Below, in pieces: positions 1-8,695 of a DNA stretch of 64,000 nucleotides. The position numbers and the translations under genes are program-made. Source of the DNA: Clostridia bacterium (lineage in GTDB: Bacteria; Bacillota; Clostridia; Christensenellales; Aristaeellaceae). The stretch covers positions 1 to 64,000 of the forward strand of contig JAFRNK010000002.1 of assembly GCA_017430225.1 (NCBI GenBank), given 5' to 3'. Each line of letters begins with the position of its first letter. The stretch's first letter is position 1. The notes beneath the pieces were generated by a model. That model was not told the origin of the DNA and made no database searches. It worked only from the letters and a program-made list of their open reading frames with translations.

Positions 1-1379
1 ACGGCCTGGACAAGGACGAGGCTCATCAGAAGATCCTGGTATACGACCTGGGCGGCGGCACCTTCGATGTCTCTATCCTGGAACTGGGCGACGGCGTCTT
101 CGAAGTACTGGCCACCAACGGCGATACGCACCTGGGCGGCGACGACTTCGACGAGCGCATCATCCGCTATGTGGCTGACAACTTCAAGAAGGAAAACCAC
201 ATCGACCTGACCAAGGACCCGATGGCCTATCAGCGCCTGAAGGACGCTGCCGAGAAGGCGAAGATCGAGCTTTCCGGCGCGATGTCCAGCAACATCAACC
301 TGCCCTTCATCACCGCGGACGCCACCGGCCCCAAGCACCTGGATATGACCCTGACCCGCGCGCAGTTCGACCAGCTGACCGCCGACCTGGTGGAAAAGAC
401 CATCGTGCCCGTGCGCAACGCGCTGCGTGACGCCGGCCTGACCGCCGAGCAGGTGGATAAGGTCATCCTGGTGGGCGGCTCCACCCGTATCCCCGCCGTG
501 CAGACCGCTGTCCGGAACATCACCGGCAAGGATCCCTTCAAGGGCATCAACCCCGATGAGTGCGTCGCCATTGGCGCGGCCATCCAGGCCGGCGTGCTTG
601 GCGGTGAAGTCAAGGACGTCCTGCTTCTGGACGTGACGCCGCTGTCCCTGGGCATCGAAACCGAGGGCCATATCTTCACCAAGCTGATCGACCGCAACAC
701 CACCATCCCGACCAGCAAGTCCCAGGTCTTCTCCACCGCCGCTGACGGCCAGACCAGCGTGGAAATCCACGTCCTGCAGGGCGAGCGTCCGATGGCCTAC
801 GACAACAAGACCCTGGGCAAGTTCCAGCTGACCGGCATCCCCGCCGCTCCGCGCGGCGTGCCGCAGATCGAGGTCACTTTCAACATCGACCGCAACGGCA
901 TCGTGAACGTATCCGCCAAGGACCTGGGTACCGGCAACGAGCAGAAGGTCACCATCACTGCGTCCAGCAACATGACCGAAGAGGAAATCAAGCAGCGCGT
1001 GAAGGAAGCCGAACAGTACGCCGAGGCCGACAAAGCGCACAAGGAAGAGGTCGAAACCCTCAACCGCGCCGACAGCATGATCTACGAGATCGAAAAGCAG
1101 CTGCGTGAGAACGGCGACAAGCTGAGCGCCGAGGACAAGGCGGCTGTCGAAACCGAAATCGCGAACTTCAAGAAGACCCGCGAGAGCAACAACGCCGCTG
1201 AGATCAAATCCGCTATGGACGCGATGACCCAGAAGGTCTATGCCATCTTCGGCAAGCTCTACCAGCAGCAGGGCAGCCAGCCCGGCCCCGACATGGGTGC
1301 CCAGGGTTACCAGCAGCCCCCGCAGCAGGGCGGCCCGAACGCCGACGGCAGCTATGACGTGGACGGAACCGTAGAGTAA
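1..1379 (+). CDS. dnaK: Molecular chaperone DnaK (Hsp70), 5' end outside the window
   Basis: ATP-driven cytosolic chaperone that works with DnaJ and GrpE in protein folding. The reading frame is already open at base 3 and the start codon lies upstream, so about the last 460 residues are present. Hsp70 signature 2 ([10 protein letters not shown]) is encoded near bases 45-75 and signature 3 ([11 protein letters not shown]) near 465-500. The substrate-binding beta domain follows ([11 protein letters not shown] onwards), then the helical lid, then a Gln/Gly/Pro-rich tail ending DVDGTVE. The GTG at 171 is internal, not a start. dnaJ follows on the same strand after 120 bases, the usual Firmicutes dnaK-dnaJ order, so the two probably share a heat-shock operon whose promoter is off the window. 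Confidence 0.98.
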   Translation, partial: GLDKDEAHQKILVYDLGGGTFDVSILELGDGVFEVLATNGDTHLGGDDFDERIIRYVADNFKKENHIDLTKDPMAYQRLKDAAEKAKIELSGAMSSNINLPFITADATGPKHLDMTLTRAQFDQLTADLVEKTIVPVRNALRDAGLTAEQVDKVILVGGSTRIPAVQTAVRNITGKDPFKGINPDECVAIGAAIQAGVLGGEVKDVLLLDVTPLSLGIETEGHIFTKLIDRNTTIPTSKSQVFSTAADGQTSVEIHVLQGERPMAYDNKTLGKFQLTGIPAAPRGVPQIEVTFNIDRNGIVNVSAKDLGTGNEQKVTITASSNMTEEEIKQRVKEAEQYAEADKAHKEEVETLNRADSMIYEIEKQLRENGDKLSAEDKAAVETEIANFKKTRESNNAAEIKSAMDAMTQKVYAIFGKLYQQQGSQPGPDMGAQGYQQPPQQGGPNADGSYDVDGTVE

Positions 1380-1387
1380 ACTACCAG

Positions 1388-1474
1388 TTCGGAATGCGGA
1401 GTGCGGAATGCGGAATTATGAATACTGATCACAGAGTACAATCAAACTCCGCACTCCGAATTCAGCATTCCGAG
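1388..1474. repeat. Imperfect inverted repeat between dnaK and dnaJ
   Basis: The gap holds short iterated units of the type GGAATGCGGA and GGAGTGCGGA on the left (about 1388-1415) and an approximate reverse complement (CTCCGCACTCCGAATTCAGC) on the right (about 1446-1474). The two arms can fold into a long imperfect stem. It looks like an interspersed intergenic repeat rather than a terminator, as there is no T-run. It may alter the dnaK:dnaJ transcript ratio; that is inference. Confidence 0.6.
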
Positions 1475-1499
1475 TTTCCCATAAAAGTGTGGTGATACA

Positions 1500-2633
1500 A
1501 TGGCAACGAAACGCGATTATTACGAGGTGCTAGGCGTTCCGAAGACAGCAAGCACTGAAGATATCAAAAAAGCATACAGGAAGCTGGCCAAAGAATGTCA
1601 CCCGGACCTGCATCCCAACGACAAGGATGCTGAAGCACGCTTCAAGGAATTGAACGAAGCCAACGAAGTGCTGTCCGACCCGGACAAGCGTGCGCGTTAC
1701 GACCAGTTCGGCATGGACGGGCCTCAGAACCCCTTCGGCACCGGCGGCGCGGGCTTCGACTTCTCCGGCTTCGGCGGCATGGGCGGGATGGGCGACATCC
1801 TCGACCAGCTGTTCGGCGGCGGCATGGGCGGCAGTTCCGGCGCACGCCGCAACGCGCCCCGTGCCGGTGAGGACATCCAGTACGAACTCAAGATCTCCTT
1901 CGAGGAAGCCGCGAAAGGCTGCGAAAAGTCCTTCGAGTTCATGCGCGACGAGGTCTGCGAGGTCTGCCACGGTACCGGCGCGAAGCCGGGCACCCAGCCC
2001 AAGACCTGCCCGACCTGCAAAGGCACCGGCCAGGTACGGATGCAGGGCGGCTTCATGATGATCTCCCGTCCCTGCACGACCTGCGGCGGCACCGGCAAGA
2101 TCGTGACCGACAAGTGTGAAAAGTGCGGCGGCACCGGCACCAAGCGCCTGCGCCGCACCGCGAAGCTGAACATCCCGGCCGGCATCGACAACGGCAACCC
2201 CGTCGTCCTGCGCGGACAGGGCGGTCTCGGCGTCAATGGCGGCCCCGCGGGCGACCTGATCGTGTTCATCTCAGTGCGTCCGCACAAGCTGTTCAAGCGC
2301 AACGGCACCACACTGCTGCTCGACATGCCGATCTCCTTCACCCAGGCAGCGCTCGGCGCTGATATCGACGTGCCGACCCTGGACGGAACGGTCAAATACC
2401 ACATCCCCGAGGGCACACAGTCCGAGACAGAATTCCGCATCCGCGGCCAGGGCCTCCCCCGCGTCGGCTCGTCGCTGAAAGGCGACCTGCTGGTGCACGT
2501 GAAGGTGGAGACGCCCAAACGCATGACCGAAAAGCAAAAAGAGCTCCTGCGTGAGTTCGACGCGATCTCGACAGGCCGCGAATACGAAGGCAGCAAGAGC
2601 TTCTTGGACAAAGTAAAAAGCATATTCAACTAA
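1500..2633 (+). CDS. dnaJ: Co-chaperone DnaJ (Hsp40)
   Basis: Type I J-protein of 377 residues that delivers substrates to DnaK and stimulates its ATPase. The J domain occupies about residues 5-70 with the HPD triad at 34-36. A Gly/Phe-rich linker follows (about 75-115). The zinc-binding region has four CxxCxGxG units between about 150 and 215 ([32 protein letters not shown]), then the two C-terminal substrate-binding beta domains. Length is normal for the family. The ATG at 1500 is followed directly by the J domain. The stop is followed after one base by a strong hairpin, so the dnaK-dnaJ transcript very likely ends there. Confidence 0.98.
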   Translation: MATKRDYYEVLGVPKTASTEDIKKAYRKLAKECHPDLHPNDKDAEARFKELNEANEVLSDPDKRARYDQFGMDGPQNPFGTGGAGFDFSGFGGMGGMGDILDQLFGGGMGGSSGARRNAPRAGEDIQYELKISFEEAAKGCEKSFEFMRDEVCEVCHGTGAKPGTQPKTCPTCKGTGQVRMQGGFMMISRPCTTCGGTGKIVTDKCEKCGGTGTKRLRRTAKLNIPAGIDNGNPVVLRGQGGLGVNGGPAGDLIVFISVRPHKLFKRNGTTLLLDMPISFTQAALGADIDVPTLDGTVKYHIPEGTQSETEFRIRGQGLPRVGSSLKGDLLVHVKVETPKRMTEKQKELLREFDAISTGREYEGSKSFLDKVKSIFN

Positions 2634-2634
2634 T

Positions 2635-2670
2635 GAATCATTCCTGCAGCGACCGCTGCAGGAATGATTC
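2635..2670. terminator. Bidirectional hairpin between dnaJ and a leftward GNAT gene
   Basis: A perfect 16-bp stem (2635-2650 with 2655-2670) encloses the loop GACC. It starts one base after the dnaJ stop and ends two bases before the convergent GNAT stop. The flanks are only moderately T-rich (GTTTAT rightward, TTAGTTG leftward), but the stem is very stable and the position fits a shared terminator. Confidence 0.8.
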
Positions 2671-2672
2671 GT

Positions 2673-3140
2673 TTATAAGAACATTTCCATATAACGTCTG
2701 TAGGTCGTAAAGCCGACCGCTTCGTAAAACGCCAGGGCATCCTGATTGAACTCCCACATGTTGAGCTCGATCCGATGGAAGCCCCTTTCTTTTGCAATAT
2801 CGCGGATGAAATCGATCATCGCGGTCGCGACGCCATGGCGGCGGTATGAGGATGAGACACAGAACTCATCGACGTCCAGGAAATTACGCTGATACATGAA
2901 GGGATTCTCCGGCCTGACAATGTGCGCCAGCACGGCAAAGCCGCAGATGTCGCCGTTTTCTTCCGCTACAACAATATCTTTTTCAGGGTCATCCCAGATC
3001 ACATAGATATAGTTCCTCAGTTCTTGGGCAAAACCCGGCTTGAACACCTCAGGCTTCCCGGCGACATGCAGGTCGTTGACTTCCTTGCGGAGGATGTTGA
3101 CAGCGTCAAGGTCTCCCCGTTTTGCAAAACGTACGACCAT
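2673..3140 (-). CDS. GNAT-family N-acetyltransferase
   Basis: A 155-residue cytosolic acetyl-CoA-dependent acyltransferase of unknown substrate. The diagnostic acetyl-CoA pyrophosphate loop is RRHGVA (about residues 112-117) after the beta4 strand with FLDVDEFCVSS. The C-terminal NQDALAFYEAVGF is the typical GNAT motif B region. The start codon overlaps the stop of the upstream SagB-type gene by one base (TAATG), so the two are translationally coupled. Third gene of a short leftward cluster with a prolyl-tRNA deacylase. Substrate could be a protein N-terminus, an amino acid or an antibiotic; the sequence does not decide. Confidence 0.85.
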   Translation of the reverse strand: MVVRFAKRGDLDAVNILRKEVNDLHVAGKPEVFKPGFAQELRNYIYVIWDDPEKDIVVAEENGDICGFAVLAHIVRPENPFMYQRNFLDVDEFCVSSSYRRHGVATAMIDFIRDIAKERGFHRIELNMWEFNQDALAFYEAVGFTTYRRYMEMFL

Positions 3141-3964
3141 TACAATCCCTCCTCGCGCACAAATGCGTAAAAGGCATCTTCTGCGCCATGGTTCTCAGCT
3201 GCGACTGTACCCACCGGCATGGCATAGAAGATGCTCTCATCGACGCCGTCCAGGCCGAAAGCGCGGTCGGCAGCCGGCGTATCCACCGCAGCGATTGCGC
3301 AGCCACCCAATCCGATCGCTGTGGCAGCGAGATACAGGTTCTCGGTGATGTGTCCGCTGTCGATCAGCACAGTGGGATGCGCCCATACGCCGTATCGCCA
3401 CTCCGCGCGGTAGAATACGCAGCTGTAGTAAAACACGACACTGGCCTTTTCCGCCCAGCTCTGTCCGCTGAGCGACTCCCCGATCATCCCCTCCAGATCA
3501 TCCGGCATTCCCAGGTACTCGATCCGGTGCGTCATCGGCAGGTAATGATACAGTCCAGCCTGCAGGCCTTCCACCTTCCTGACAGCCATATAGCATTCAA
3601 AAGGATGCCGGGCACCGCCGCCGGGGACAGTACGGAGCGTCGCATAGGATCTGCCGCGGACGCTCTTGACACCCTGGGTGCACCAGAGCAGGAAGCTGAG
3701 CTGCTCTAAAGTGATCGTGCCCTCCGTATAGACACGGTGACTCTTGCGGCTGTTGACGATGTGCAGGAAGTCCCGCTCAATCTCAACGCCGGAGAAGTCC
3801 TTCGGCAGGTCCAGGGCAGTCTCCGCCATCGGCGCCTTGGCCAGCGGCGGCTGGGGCTTTTTCAGCTGCTGGTCCGTCTGATAGCTGTCATCGACGACCT
3901 GCGAGAAATTCGTAATAAACGCGCGGCCCGCGCTGATCCGCTCCCGGATTTCATTTTCGTCCAT
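3140..3964 (-). CDS. SagB-type nitroreductase-fold dehydrogenase
   Basis: A 274-residue FMN-dependent oxidoreductase of the nitroreductase superfamily, closest by motif to the SagB/ThcOx-type dehydrogenase group. Residues about 73-105 carry the SRKSHRVYTEG segment (FMN phosphate-binding Arg/Ser) followed by TLEQLSFLLWCTQGV. The GGGARHPFECY motif lies at about residues 120-130, and LYLAATAIGLGGCAIAAVD near residue 220. SagB proteins oxidise azolines to azoles in thiazole/oxazole-modified peptides, but stand-alone members of unknown function are common in Clostridia. No precursor peptide or cyclodehydratase (SagC/SagD, YcaO) gene lies nearby, so a peptide-modifying role is not supported. It is 15 bases downstream of the prolyl-tRNA deacylase gene and coupled to the GNAT gene after it. 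Confidence 0.85.
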   Translation of the reverse strand: MDENEIRERISAGRAFITNFSQVVDDSYQTDQQLKKPQPPLAKAPMAETALDLPKDFSGVEIERDFLHIVNSRKSHRVYTEGTITLEQLSFLLWCTQGVKSVRGRSYATLRTVPGGGARHPFECYMAVRKVEGLQAGLYHYLPMTHRIEYLGMPDDLEGMIGESLSGQSWAEKASVVFYYSCVFYRAEWRYGVWAHPTVLIDSGHITENLYLAATAIGLGGCAIAAVDTPAADRAFGLDGVDESIFYAMPVGTVAAENHGAEDAFYAFVREEGL

Positions 3965-3979
3965 CTGATCCGTCTCCTT

Positions 3980-4537
3980 TCAAACCCCTGCAGACATGAC
4001 TGGCCACGGCACGTCCAGGAAAACCGGTTCGCCCGGCAATGCCGGAACGACCTGTGAAAAGAAGTCCTCCTGCTGGAAGATTACAGTCGCCGTATTGACC
4101 GCGGGATGGAAAGCGATCCGCCCCGGCTGCCGGATCTCCCGATCCAGGACCAGCTGAATGCCGGAATCCGGGTTCAGCCACAGCGCCAACGGCGTGAGCG
4201 AACCCGAATACAGCTGAAGCAGCCTGGGCAGCGCGTCATCCGGCGCAAAGCTGAGCCGCGACACACCCAGCAGCTTGGACACGTCTGCAGTCCGGAAGGG
4301 CTTTTTCGGCACCGTCACATACAGATAGAACTGCGTCTGCTGTCGGTTGCACAACAGGATATTCTTGCAGAAGGTCACGTCCTCCTCAGCGTACGGCAGG
4401 TCGAGGCACTCATCGATGGTATGGACGGGGTGGTGCGTATAGTGCTCATAGTGAATCCTCAGCGCATCCAGCCGGTCAAGGATCAACCCTTCCGTCTGAT
4501 ACGCATCGATCCGGGGTGCTTCCCCGATTGTATTCAT
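3980..4537 (-). CDS. Prolyl-tRNA deacylase (ProX/YbaK family)
   Basis: A 185-residue stand-alone trans-editing protein of the YbaK/ProXp family, which hydrolyses mischarged Ala- or Cys-tRNA(Pro). Recognisable family features: THHPVHTIDECLDLP near residue 35, the conserved active-site lysine in FCKNILLCNR (about residues 56-65), LSKLLG-like VSKLLGVSRLSFA at about 88-100, GSLTPLAL at about 112-119, and HPAVNTATV near the end. The ribosome-binding site GGAGG lies just upstream of the ATG. The gene follows the EF-G paralogue on the same strand, separated by a strong terminator, so its own transcription may depend on read-through or on a promoter I could not see. Also known as the prdX type in proline-reducing clostridia; no proline reductase genes are here. 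Confidence 0.88.
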   Translation of the reverse strand: MNTIGEAPRIDAYQTEGLILDRLDALRIHYEHYTHHPVHTIDECLDLPYAEEDVTFCKNILLCNRQQTQFYLYVTVPKKPFRTADVSKLLGVSRLSFAPDDALPRLLQLYSGSLTPLALWLNPDSGIQLVLDREIRQPGRIAFHPAVNTATVIFQQEDFFSQVVPALPGEPVFLDVPWPVMSAGV

Positions 4538-4560
4538 AGAATCAGCCTCCAGCTCCTATG

Positions 4561-4593
4561 AAAAACGCCGGCAGGTCGTCTGATCTGCCGGCG
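4561..4593 (-). terminator. Rho-independent terminator of the EF-G-like gene
   Basis: On the minus strand a 9-bp GC stem (CGCCGGCAG with CTGCCGGCG, 4585-4593 and 4566-4574) is followed at once by TTTTT (4565-4561). It lies 18 bases after the EF-G-like stop codon. Classical intrinsic terminator. Confidence 0.88.
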
Positions 4594-4611
4594 GACATAA
4601 CACAGTAGAGA

Positions 4612-6696
4612 TTATTCGTCCTCGTCCTCGTCCTTGACCGCGCTCTCGATGATCTTCTTCGCGGCGTCAGAGGGCATTTCCTCATAGCGCTCGAAACGCT
4701 GGGTGAAGTATCCGCGGGCCTGGGTCATGGAACGCAGGTCGGTGGCATACTTGAACATTTCGCCCATGGGCACCTCAGCGGTCACGCGCTGCAGGCCGTT
4801 CACCTGGTCCATACCCATGATGCGGCCACGGCGCTTGTTCATATCGCCCATGACATCGCCCATGTACTCGTCGGGCACGTACACTTCCACGTGGAGGATC
4901 GGCTCAAGGAGGTCAGGAGACGCGTCACCGCAGCCCTTCTTATAGGCGATGCGGGCAGCGGTCTTGAACGCCATTTCAGAGGAGTCTACCGGGTGGTAGC
5001 TGCCGTCATACAGCTTGGCATGCAGGCCGACCATCGGATAGCCCGCGAGGACGCCCTTGACGATGTTCTCACGCAAGCCCTTTTCGACGGAGGGGATGAA
5101 GTTGCGCGGGACGGCGCCGCCGACGACCGCGTCTTCGAACTCGAACTGGATGTTGGTATCGCCGATCGGGGAGAACTCGATCCAAACATCGCCGAACTGG
5201 CCGTGACCGCCGGTCTGCTTCTTGTGGCGGCCCTGGACGGAAACGGTCTTGCGGATGGTTTCACGATAGGGGATGCGCGGGTCAGCCAGCACGGCGTTGG
5301 CGCCGAACTTGGAGGCCAGCTTGTTGCGGATGACGTCCAGATGCAGTTCGCCCTGGCCGGAGAGCAGCGTCTCGGTGGTCTCGGCGTTCTTTTCGACCTT
5401 CATGGAAGGATCTTCTTCCATCAGGCGGGCGAGGCCGGAGAAGACCTTGTCTTCTTCGCCCTGCTTGGCGGCGGAGACAGCCTTGGAGATGCAGGGTTCC
5501 GGATAAGCGATCGCTTCATAGCGGATGGGGCTCGCCTGGTCGCAGAGCGTGTCGCCGGAAGCGGTGATGCTCAGCTTGGAGAGCGCCGCGATGTCGCCGG
5601 CGTATACCGTGGTGGCCTGGGACTGCTTCTTGCCGCGCAGGAAGTAGAGGCCGGCAGCCTTTTCAGCCTTCTCGGCGTTCGCGTTGTACAGCGGGGTGGC
5701 GCTGGTCAGCTTGCCGGAGCAGACGCGCACGAGGGACAGCTTGCCGACGAAGGGGTCAGCAATGGTCTTGAAGACGAAAGCGCTGAAAGGCGCGTTCGCG
5801 TCACAGGCGCGCTCCACAGCCTCGTTGGTCTTCGGATTGACCGCCTGCAGCTTGATCTCCTCGGGAGAATGCAGGTAATTGGCGATGGTGTTCATCAGCG
5901 TCACGACGCCCACACCGGTGAGCGCGGAGACGGGCACGACGGGGACGATGGATCCGTCCTTCATACCGGCGCGGAAGCCCTGCACGATTTCGTCGTGGGT
6001 CAGCTCTTCGCCTTCCAGGTACTTCATCATCAGTTCGTCGTCAGCGCCGGCAGCCGCTTCGGTCAGCTCTGCCATGGCGTTCTCGATGTCACCGGCCATA
6101 TTGGCGGGCACGGGCACTTCCTTCAGATTCTTGCCGGTACCTTCGAAAGCTTTGTTTTCAAGGATGTTCACGACGCCCTTGAAACCGGCGCCGGAACCGA
6201 TGGGCAGCACCAGCGGCACGATGCCGTCGGAGAACTTGCTGCGTAGTGCCTCGAGGACTTTATTGTAATCGGCGTTCTCGCGGTCCATCTGGTTGATGAT
6301 GAACATGCGGCAGACGTTCGGGGTCTTGCCCGCGTTGTCCCACGCCTTTTCGGCGCCGACGCTCAGGCCGTTGACCGCGCCGACCACGATGCCGGCGGTT
6401 TCGACGACGCGCAGCGCCGCGATGGATTCGCCGATGAAATCGAAATAACCGGGAACGTCAATGACGTTCAGTTTGTTGCCCTTCCAGTCAATGGGGGCTA
6501 CAGAAGCGCTGATGGAGATCGAACGTTTGGTTTCTTCCGGATCGTAGTCCGATACGGTGGAGCCGTCCTCCACCTTGCCCTGCCGGTCGATCAGGCCCGC
6601 AGCGTAGAGCATCGCTTCCGTCAGTGTGGTCTTGCCTTCACTGCCGTGTCCGAGCAGCGCGATGTTCCGGATGTTCTTGGTCAAATAATCCGCCAT
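4612..6696 (-). CDS. EF-G-like translation factor GTPase (EF-G paralogue)
   Basis: A 694-residue protein with the full five-domain EF-G layout: GTP-binding domain (about 1-270), domain II (about 280-390), then domains III-V ending in an acidic Asp/Glu tail. The P-loop is GHGSEGKT at residues 16-23 instead of the canonical AHIDAGKT. Switch II reads DVPGYFDF at 80-87, so the catalytic His of EF-G (DTPGHVDF) is replaced by Tyr84. G4 is NQMD rather than NKMD. These substitutions are typical of the second EF-G-like family in Firmicutes, not of the main EF-G encoded beside rpsL/rpsG. A role in ribosome translocation under special conditions or in ribosome recycling is possible; it is untested for most members. 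Transcribed alone from a clear promoter and ended by a strong terminator. Confidence 0.9.
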   Translation of the reverse strand: MADYLTKNIRNIALLGHGSEGKTTLTEAMLYAAGLIDRQGKVEDGSTVSDYDPEETKRSISISASVAPIDWKGNKLNVIDVPGYFDFIGESIAALRVVETAGIVVGAVNGLSVGAEKAWDNAGKTPNVCRMFIINQMDRENADYNKVLEALRSKFSDGIVPLVLPIGSGAGFKGVVNILENKAFEGTGKNLKEVPVPANMAGDIENAMAELTEAAAGADDELMMKYLEGEELTHDEIVQGFRAGMKDGSIVPVVPVSALTGVGVVTLMNTIANYLHSPEEIKLQAVNPKTNEAVERACDANAPFSAFVFKTIADPFVGKLSLVRVCSGKLTSATPLYNANAEKAEKAAGLYFLRGKKQSQATTVYAGDIAALSKLSITASGDTLCDQASPIRYEAIAYPEPCISKAVSAAKQGEEDKVFSGLARLMEEDPSMKVEKNAETTETLLSGQGELHLDVIRNKLASKFGANAVLADPRIPYRETIRKTVSVQGRHKKQTGGHGQFGDVWIEFSPIGDTNIQFEFEDAVVGGAVPRNFIPSVEKGLRENIVKGVLAGYPMVGLHAKLYDGSYHPVDSSEMAFKTAARIAYKKGCGDASPDLLEPILHVEVYVPDEYMGDVMGDMNKRRGRIMGMDQVNGLQRVTAEVPMGEMFKYATDLRSMTQARGYFTQRFERYEEMPSDAAKKIIESAVKDEDEDE

Positions 6697-6762
6697 GTTA
6701 ATCCTCTCCCTGTCTAAATAGTCGCCTTCCAGTAGAAAAGACGCAAAATGCCATCAAAAGAT

Positions 6763-6791
6763 ATTTTACCAAACAATGTATGATAATGCAA
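6763..6791 (-). promoter_or_regulatory. Sigma-A promoter of the EF-G-like gene
   Basis: Minus strand: -35 TTGCAT (6786-6791), 17-base spacer, -10 TAAAAT (6763-6768). It lies about 67 bases upstream of the EF-G-like start codon, which has GGGAGAGG as ribosome-binding site. Confidence 0.65.
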
Positions 6792-6800
6792 GCATTTTCT

Positions 6801-7104
6801 GTAACTATTCCGCCTGTGGCTGAATAGTTACCGCAAGTGGGACTGGCGTCCCCCTTACGGAAACCCCCTGCAGATTTGCCTCTCGTCCCATCGGGACTCC
6901 CGGGCGGCAAATCTGCAAGGTAGAAATCGCTGACGCGATTTCGTCCTCGCACCGCGCATGTCGCTGCTGCGGACCAGAATCAAAGGGTGTTCCCCCTTTG
7001 ATGAATCCCCTCTGCGGTTTTCCTGTCCCTGATCCCATGCCCTTCGGGTTGGCTATGCCAATCCGGCGAATGAATCGCCGGACTTAGGAATCTTGGACAG
7101 GAAA
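6801..7104. repeat. Non-coding stretch made of consecutive inverted repeats
   Basis: The 452-base gap between the EF-G-like gene and dcyD contains no credible ORF but an unusual run of hairpins: 6801-6810/6822-6831 (10 bp), 6835-6843/6848-6856 (8 of 9 bp), 6869-6880/6906-6917 (12 bp, with an inner GTCCC/GGGAC hairpin), 6923-6930/6935-6942 (8 bp, loop TGAC), 6979-6987/6994-7002 (9 bp), and 7019-7028/7095-7104 (10 bp) enclosing TTGGC-GCCAA and an 8-bp TCCGGCGA/TCGCCGGA hairpin. It lies downstream of dcyD and upstream of the EF-G-like promoter. It may be an interspersed palindromic element or a structured RNA; the window has no second copy to decide. Confidence 0.7.
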
Positions 7105-7148
7105 TACCATCTGCAGACGCCGTTATTCCTGAATGAATCTTCTTGCAA

Positions 7149-8099
7149 TCAGTCCATGTCCACCGCAAACAGTCCGCCTGCGCCGCCCGAATGGAGGAAA
7201 AGAACGTTATCGTCCGGCCGGAAAGCGCCTTCCTTCGCCATCGCAATCAGTCCTGCGAAGGCTTTGCCGGTATAAACCGGATCAAGGAACAGCCCTTCTT
7301 TCTGCGCCATCAGGCTGACCGCCGCCGCGCCTTCCGGGGAAGAAACCGCGTAGCCCGGGCCGCACATATCCCTGAGGATATAATCGTCAGGCGTGATTTC
7401 CAGGTCCTCGCCGAGCAGCGCCGCCGCCTCCCGCATCAGGGCAGGAGTGATCACGTCAAAGGGATCCGTATCGACCATCATGCCGTACACTTTCGTCCCC
7501 GGCAGGTACAGCTTCGCGCCGAGCGCAAGGCCCGCCATGGTGCCGCCGCTGCCTTCCGCGCAGACGACGTACCCGAAATGAACGCCCTGTCCTGCGATTT
7601 CCTTCGCACAGGCCACATAGCCCAGGCTGCCGAGCGCATTCGAGCCGCCGCAGGGAATCTTGTAGTACGGACGTCCCGATGCCTGGCCCACACGGTCCAT
7701 TTCCGCATAGATATCCGCGTAATCGTCCGTGTCCACGAAGCGCACATCCACGCCCATCAGGTGTTCCAGCAGCTGATTGCCCAGCCGGGCCGTAACGCCA
7801 CGCTTTTTGAGGATCAGGATGGGCTTCATGCCGAGCTTCAGGGCGCTGGCCGCTGTCAGCATCGCGTGGTTGGACTGCGCTCCTCCGGTCGTGAAGACGA
7901 TTTCAGCGCCTTGATTCTTTGCTTCCGCCAGCAGGAACTCCAGCTTGCGCACCTTGTTCCCGCCCAGGCCGATGCCCGTCAGGTCGTCGCGCTTGACATA
8001 TACGTTGGTACCCAGTTCCCGGCTGATGTTTTCCAGCCTTTGAATGGGCGTCGGGAAAATGCCCAGGGAAACCCGCGGCAAATTGGACAGATCCATCAT
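7149..8099 (-). CDS. PLP-dependent D-cysteine desulfhydrase / ACC deaminase family enzyme
   Basis: A 316-residue fold-type II PLP enzyme. The PLP-binding lysine is in GGNKVRKLE (about residues 47-55) after KRDDLTG; the next motif TTGGAQSNHA is the substrate-binding loop, and EGSGGTMAGLALGAK near residue 185 is the phosphate-binding loop. These match D-cysteine desulfhydrase (DcyD) and 1-aminocyclopropane-1-carboxylate deaminase, which differ by few residues, so the substrate is not certain. D-cysteine degradation to pyruvate, sulfide and ammonia is the likelier bacterial role. Two adjacent ATGs compete: the first overlaps the upstream GNAT stop (8097-8099), the second (8094-8096) is better spaced from AGGAGG at 8103-8108. 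Coupled to the GNAT gene. Confidence 0.87.
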   Translation of the reverse strand: MMDLSNLPRVSLGIFPTPIQRLENISRELGTNVYVKRDDLTGIGLGGNKVRKLEFLLAEAKNQGAEIVFTTGGAQSNHAMLTAASALKLGMKPILILKKRGVTARLGNQLLEHLMGVDVRFVDTDDYADIYAEMDRVGQASGRPYYKIPCGGSNALGSLGYVACAKEIAGQGVHFGYVVCAEGSGGTMAGLALGAKLYLPGTKVYGMMVDTDPFDVITPALMREAAALLGEDLEITPDDYILRDMCGPGYAVSSPEGAAAVSLMAQKEGLFLDPVYTGKAFAGLIAMAKEGAFRPDDNVLFLHSGGAGGLFAVDMD

Positions 8100-8659
8100 T
8101 TAACCTCCTGATCCAGATATTTCACCATAATGATTTCATCGTGGTACGTACCGTCGTCAAACTTCAGCGCCCGGCTTCTCCTGCCCGTCGGAACAAAGCC
8201 GCACTTCGCGTACAGCGCCTGGGCACGTACATTATCCGCTACGACTTCCAGATCCATCTGCGAATAGCCGATCTTTCCCGCAAGCTCGGTCAGATATCCG
8301 ATCATCGCCGTACCGATGCCCAGGTCCCAGTACGCCTGCTTCAGCGCGATCGCCATGGAGCAGCGATGAAGAAGCTTCCTTTTCTCACCGAACCCGCCGA
8401 TGCTGCAGTTGCCGGCGACCTCGCCGTTCACAATGCCGACCATCATCACGGTATGCGGTTCTTCCATCAGCCGGCGCAGCAGCGTCTGCTCCTGCTCGAG
8501 CGTATAATTGACCTCGTCCGGATAGCGCAGCAGGTATTCCGTCTCCCCCGCCGTCCGCTTCATATAGTCGATCATCTGCTCCGAATCGTCCGGATGCGTC
8601 GGGCGCAGGGTACATACAGCGCCATTTTTGAGCGTGATATTTCTCGGTTCGAAAATCAT
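8096..8659 (-). CDS. GNAT-family N-acetyltransferase
   Basis: A 187-residue acetyl-CoA-dependent N-acyltransferase of unknown substrate, unrelated in detail to the one at 2673-3140. Features: EVAGNCSIGGF (beta strands 2-3), the acetyl-CoA loop region ALKQAYWDLGIGTAMIGYL at about residues 105-125 (degenerate Q/RxxGxG, here WDLGIG), and VVADNVRAQALYAKCGFVPTGR near residue 150, the family's motif B. Its 3' end contains the ribosome-binding site of dcyD and the genes overlap by four bases, so the pair form a two-gene operon. An acetylation step on an amino acid metabolised by the PLP enzyme is conceivable but unsupported. Confidence 0.83.
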   Translation of the reverse strand: MIFEPRNITLKNGAVCTLRPTHPDDSEQMIDYMKRTAGETEYLLRYPDEVNYTLEQEQTLLRRLMEEPHTVMMVGIVNGEVAGNCSIGGFGEKRKLLHRCSMAIALKQAYWDLGIGTAMIGYLTELAGKIGYSQMDLEVVADNVRAQALYAKCGFVPTGRRSRALKFDDGTYHDEIIMVKYLDQEVK

Positions 8660-8695
8660 CGCTTTCGTCCTTTCATATACCCCCGGGACGAACCA

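Noticed and set aside
3140..3964. Thiazole/oxazole peptide (SagB) cluster
   Set aside because: No precursor peptide, YcaO or SagC-like gene within several kb.
6805..7246. Small minus-strand ORFs in the structured intergenic region
   Set aside because: They overlap hairpins and each other, lack ribosome-binding sites and show no recognisable protein pattern.
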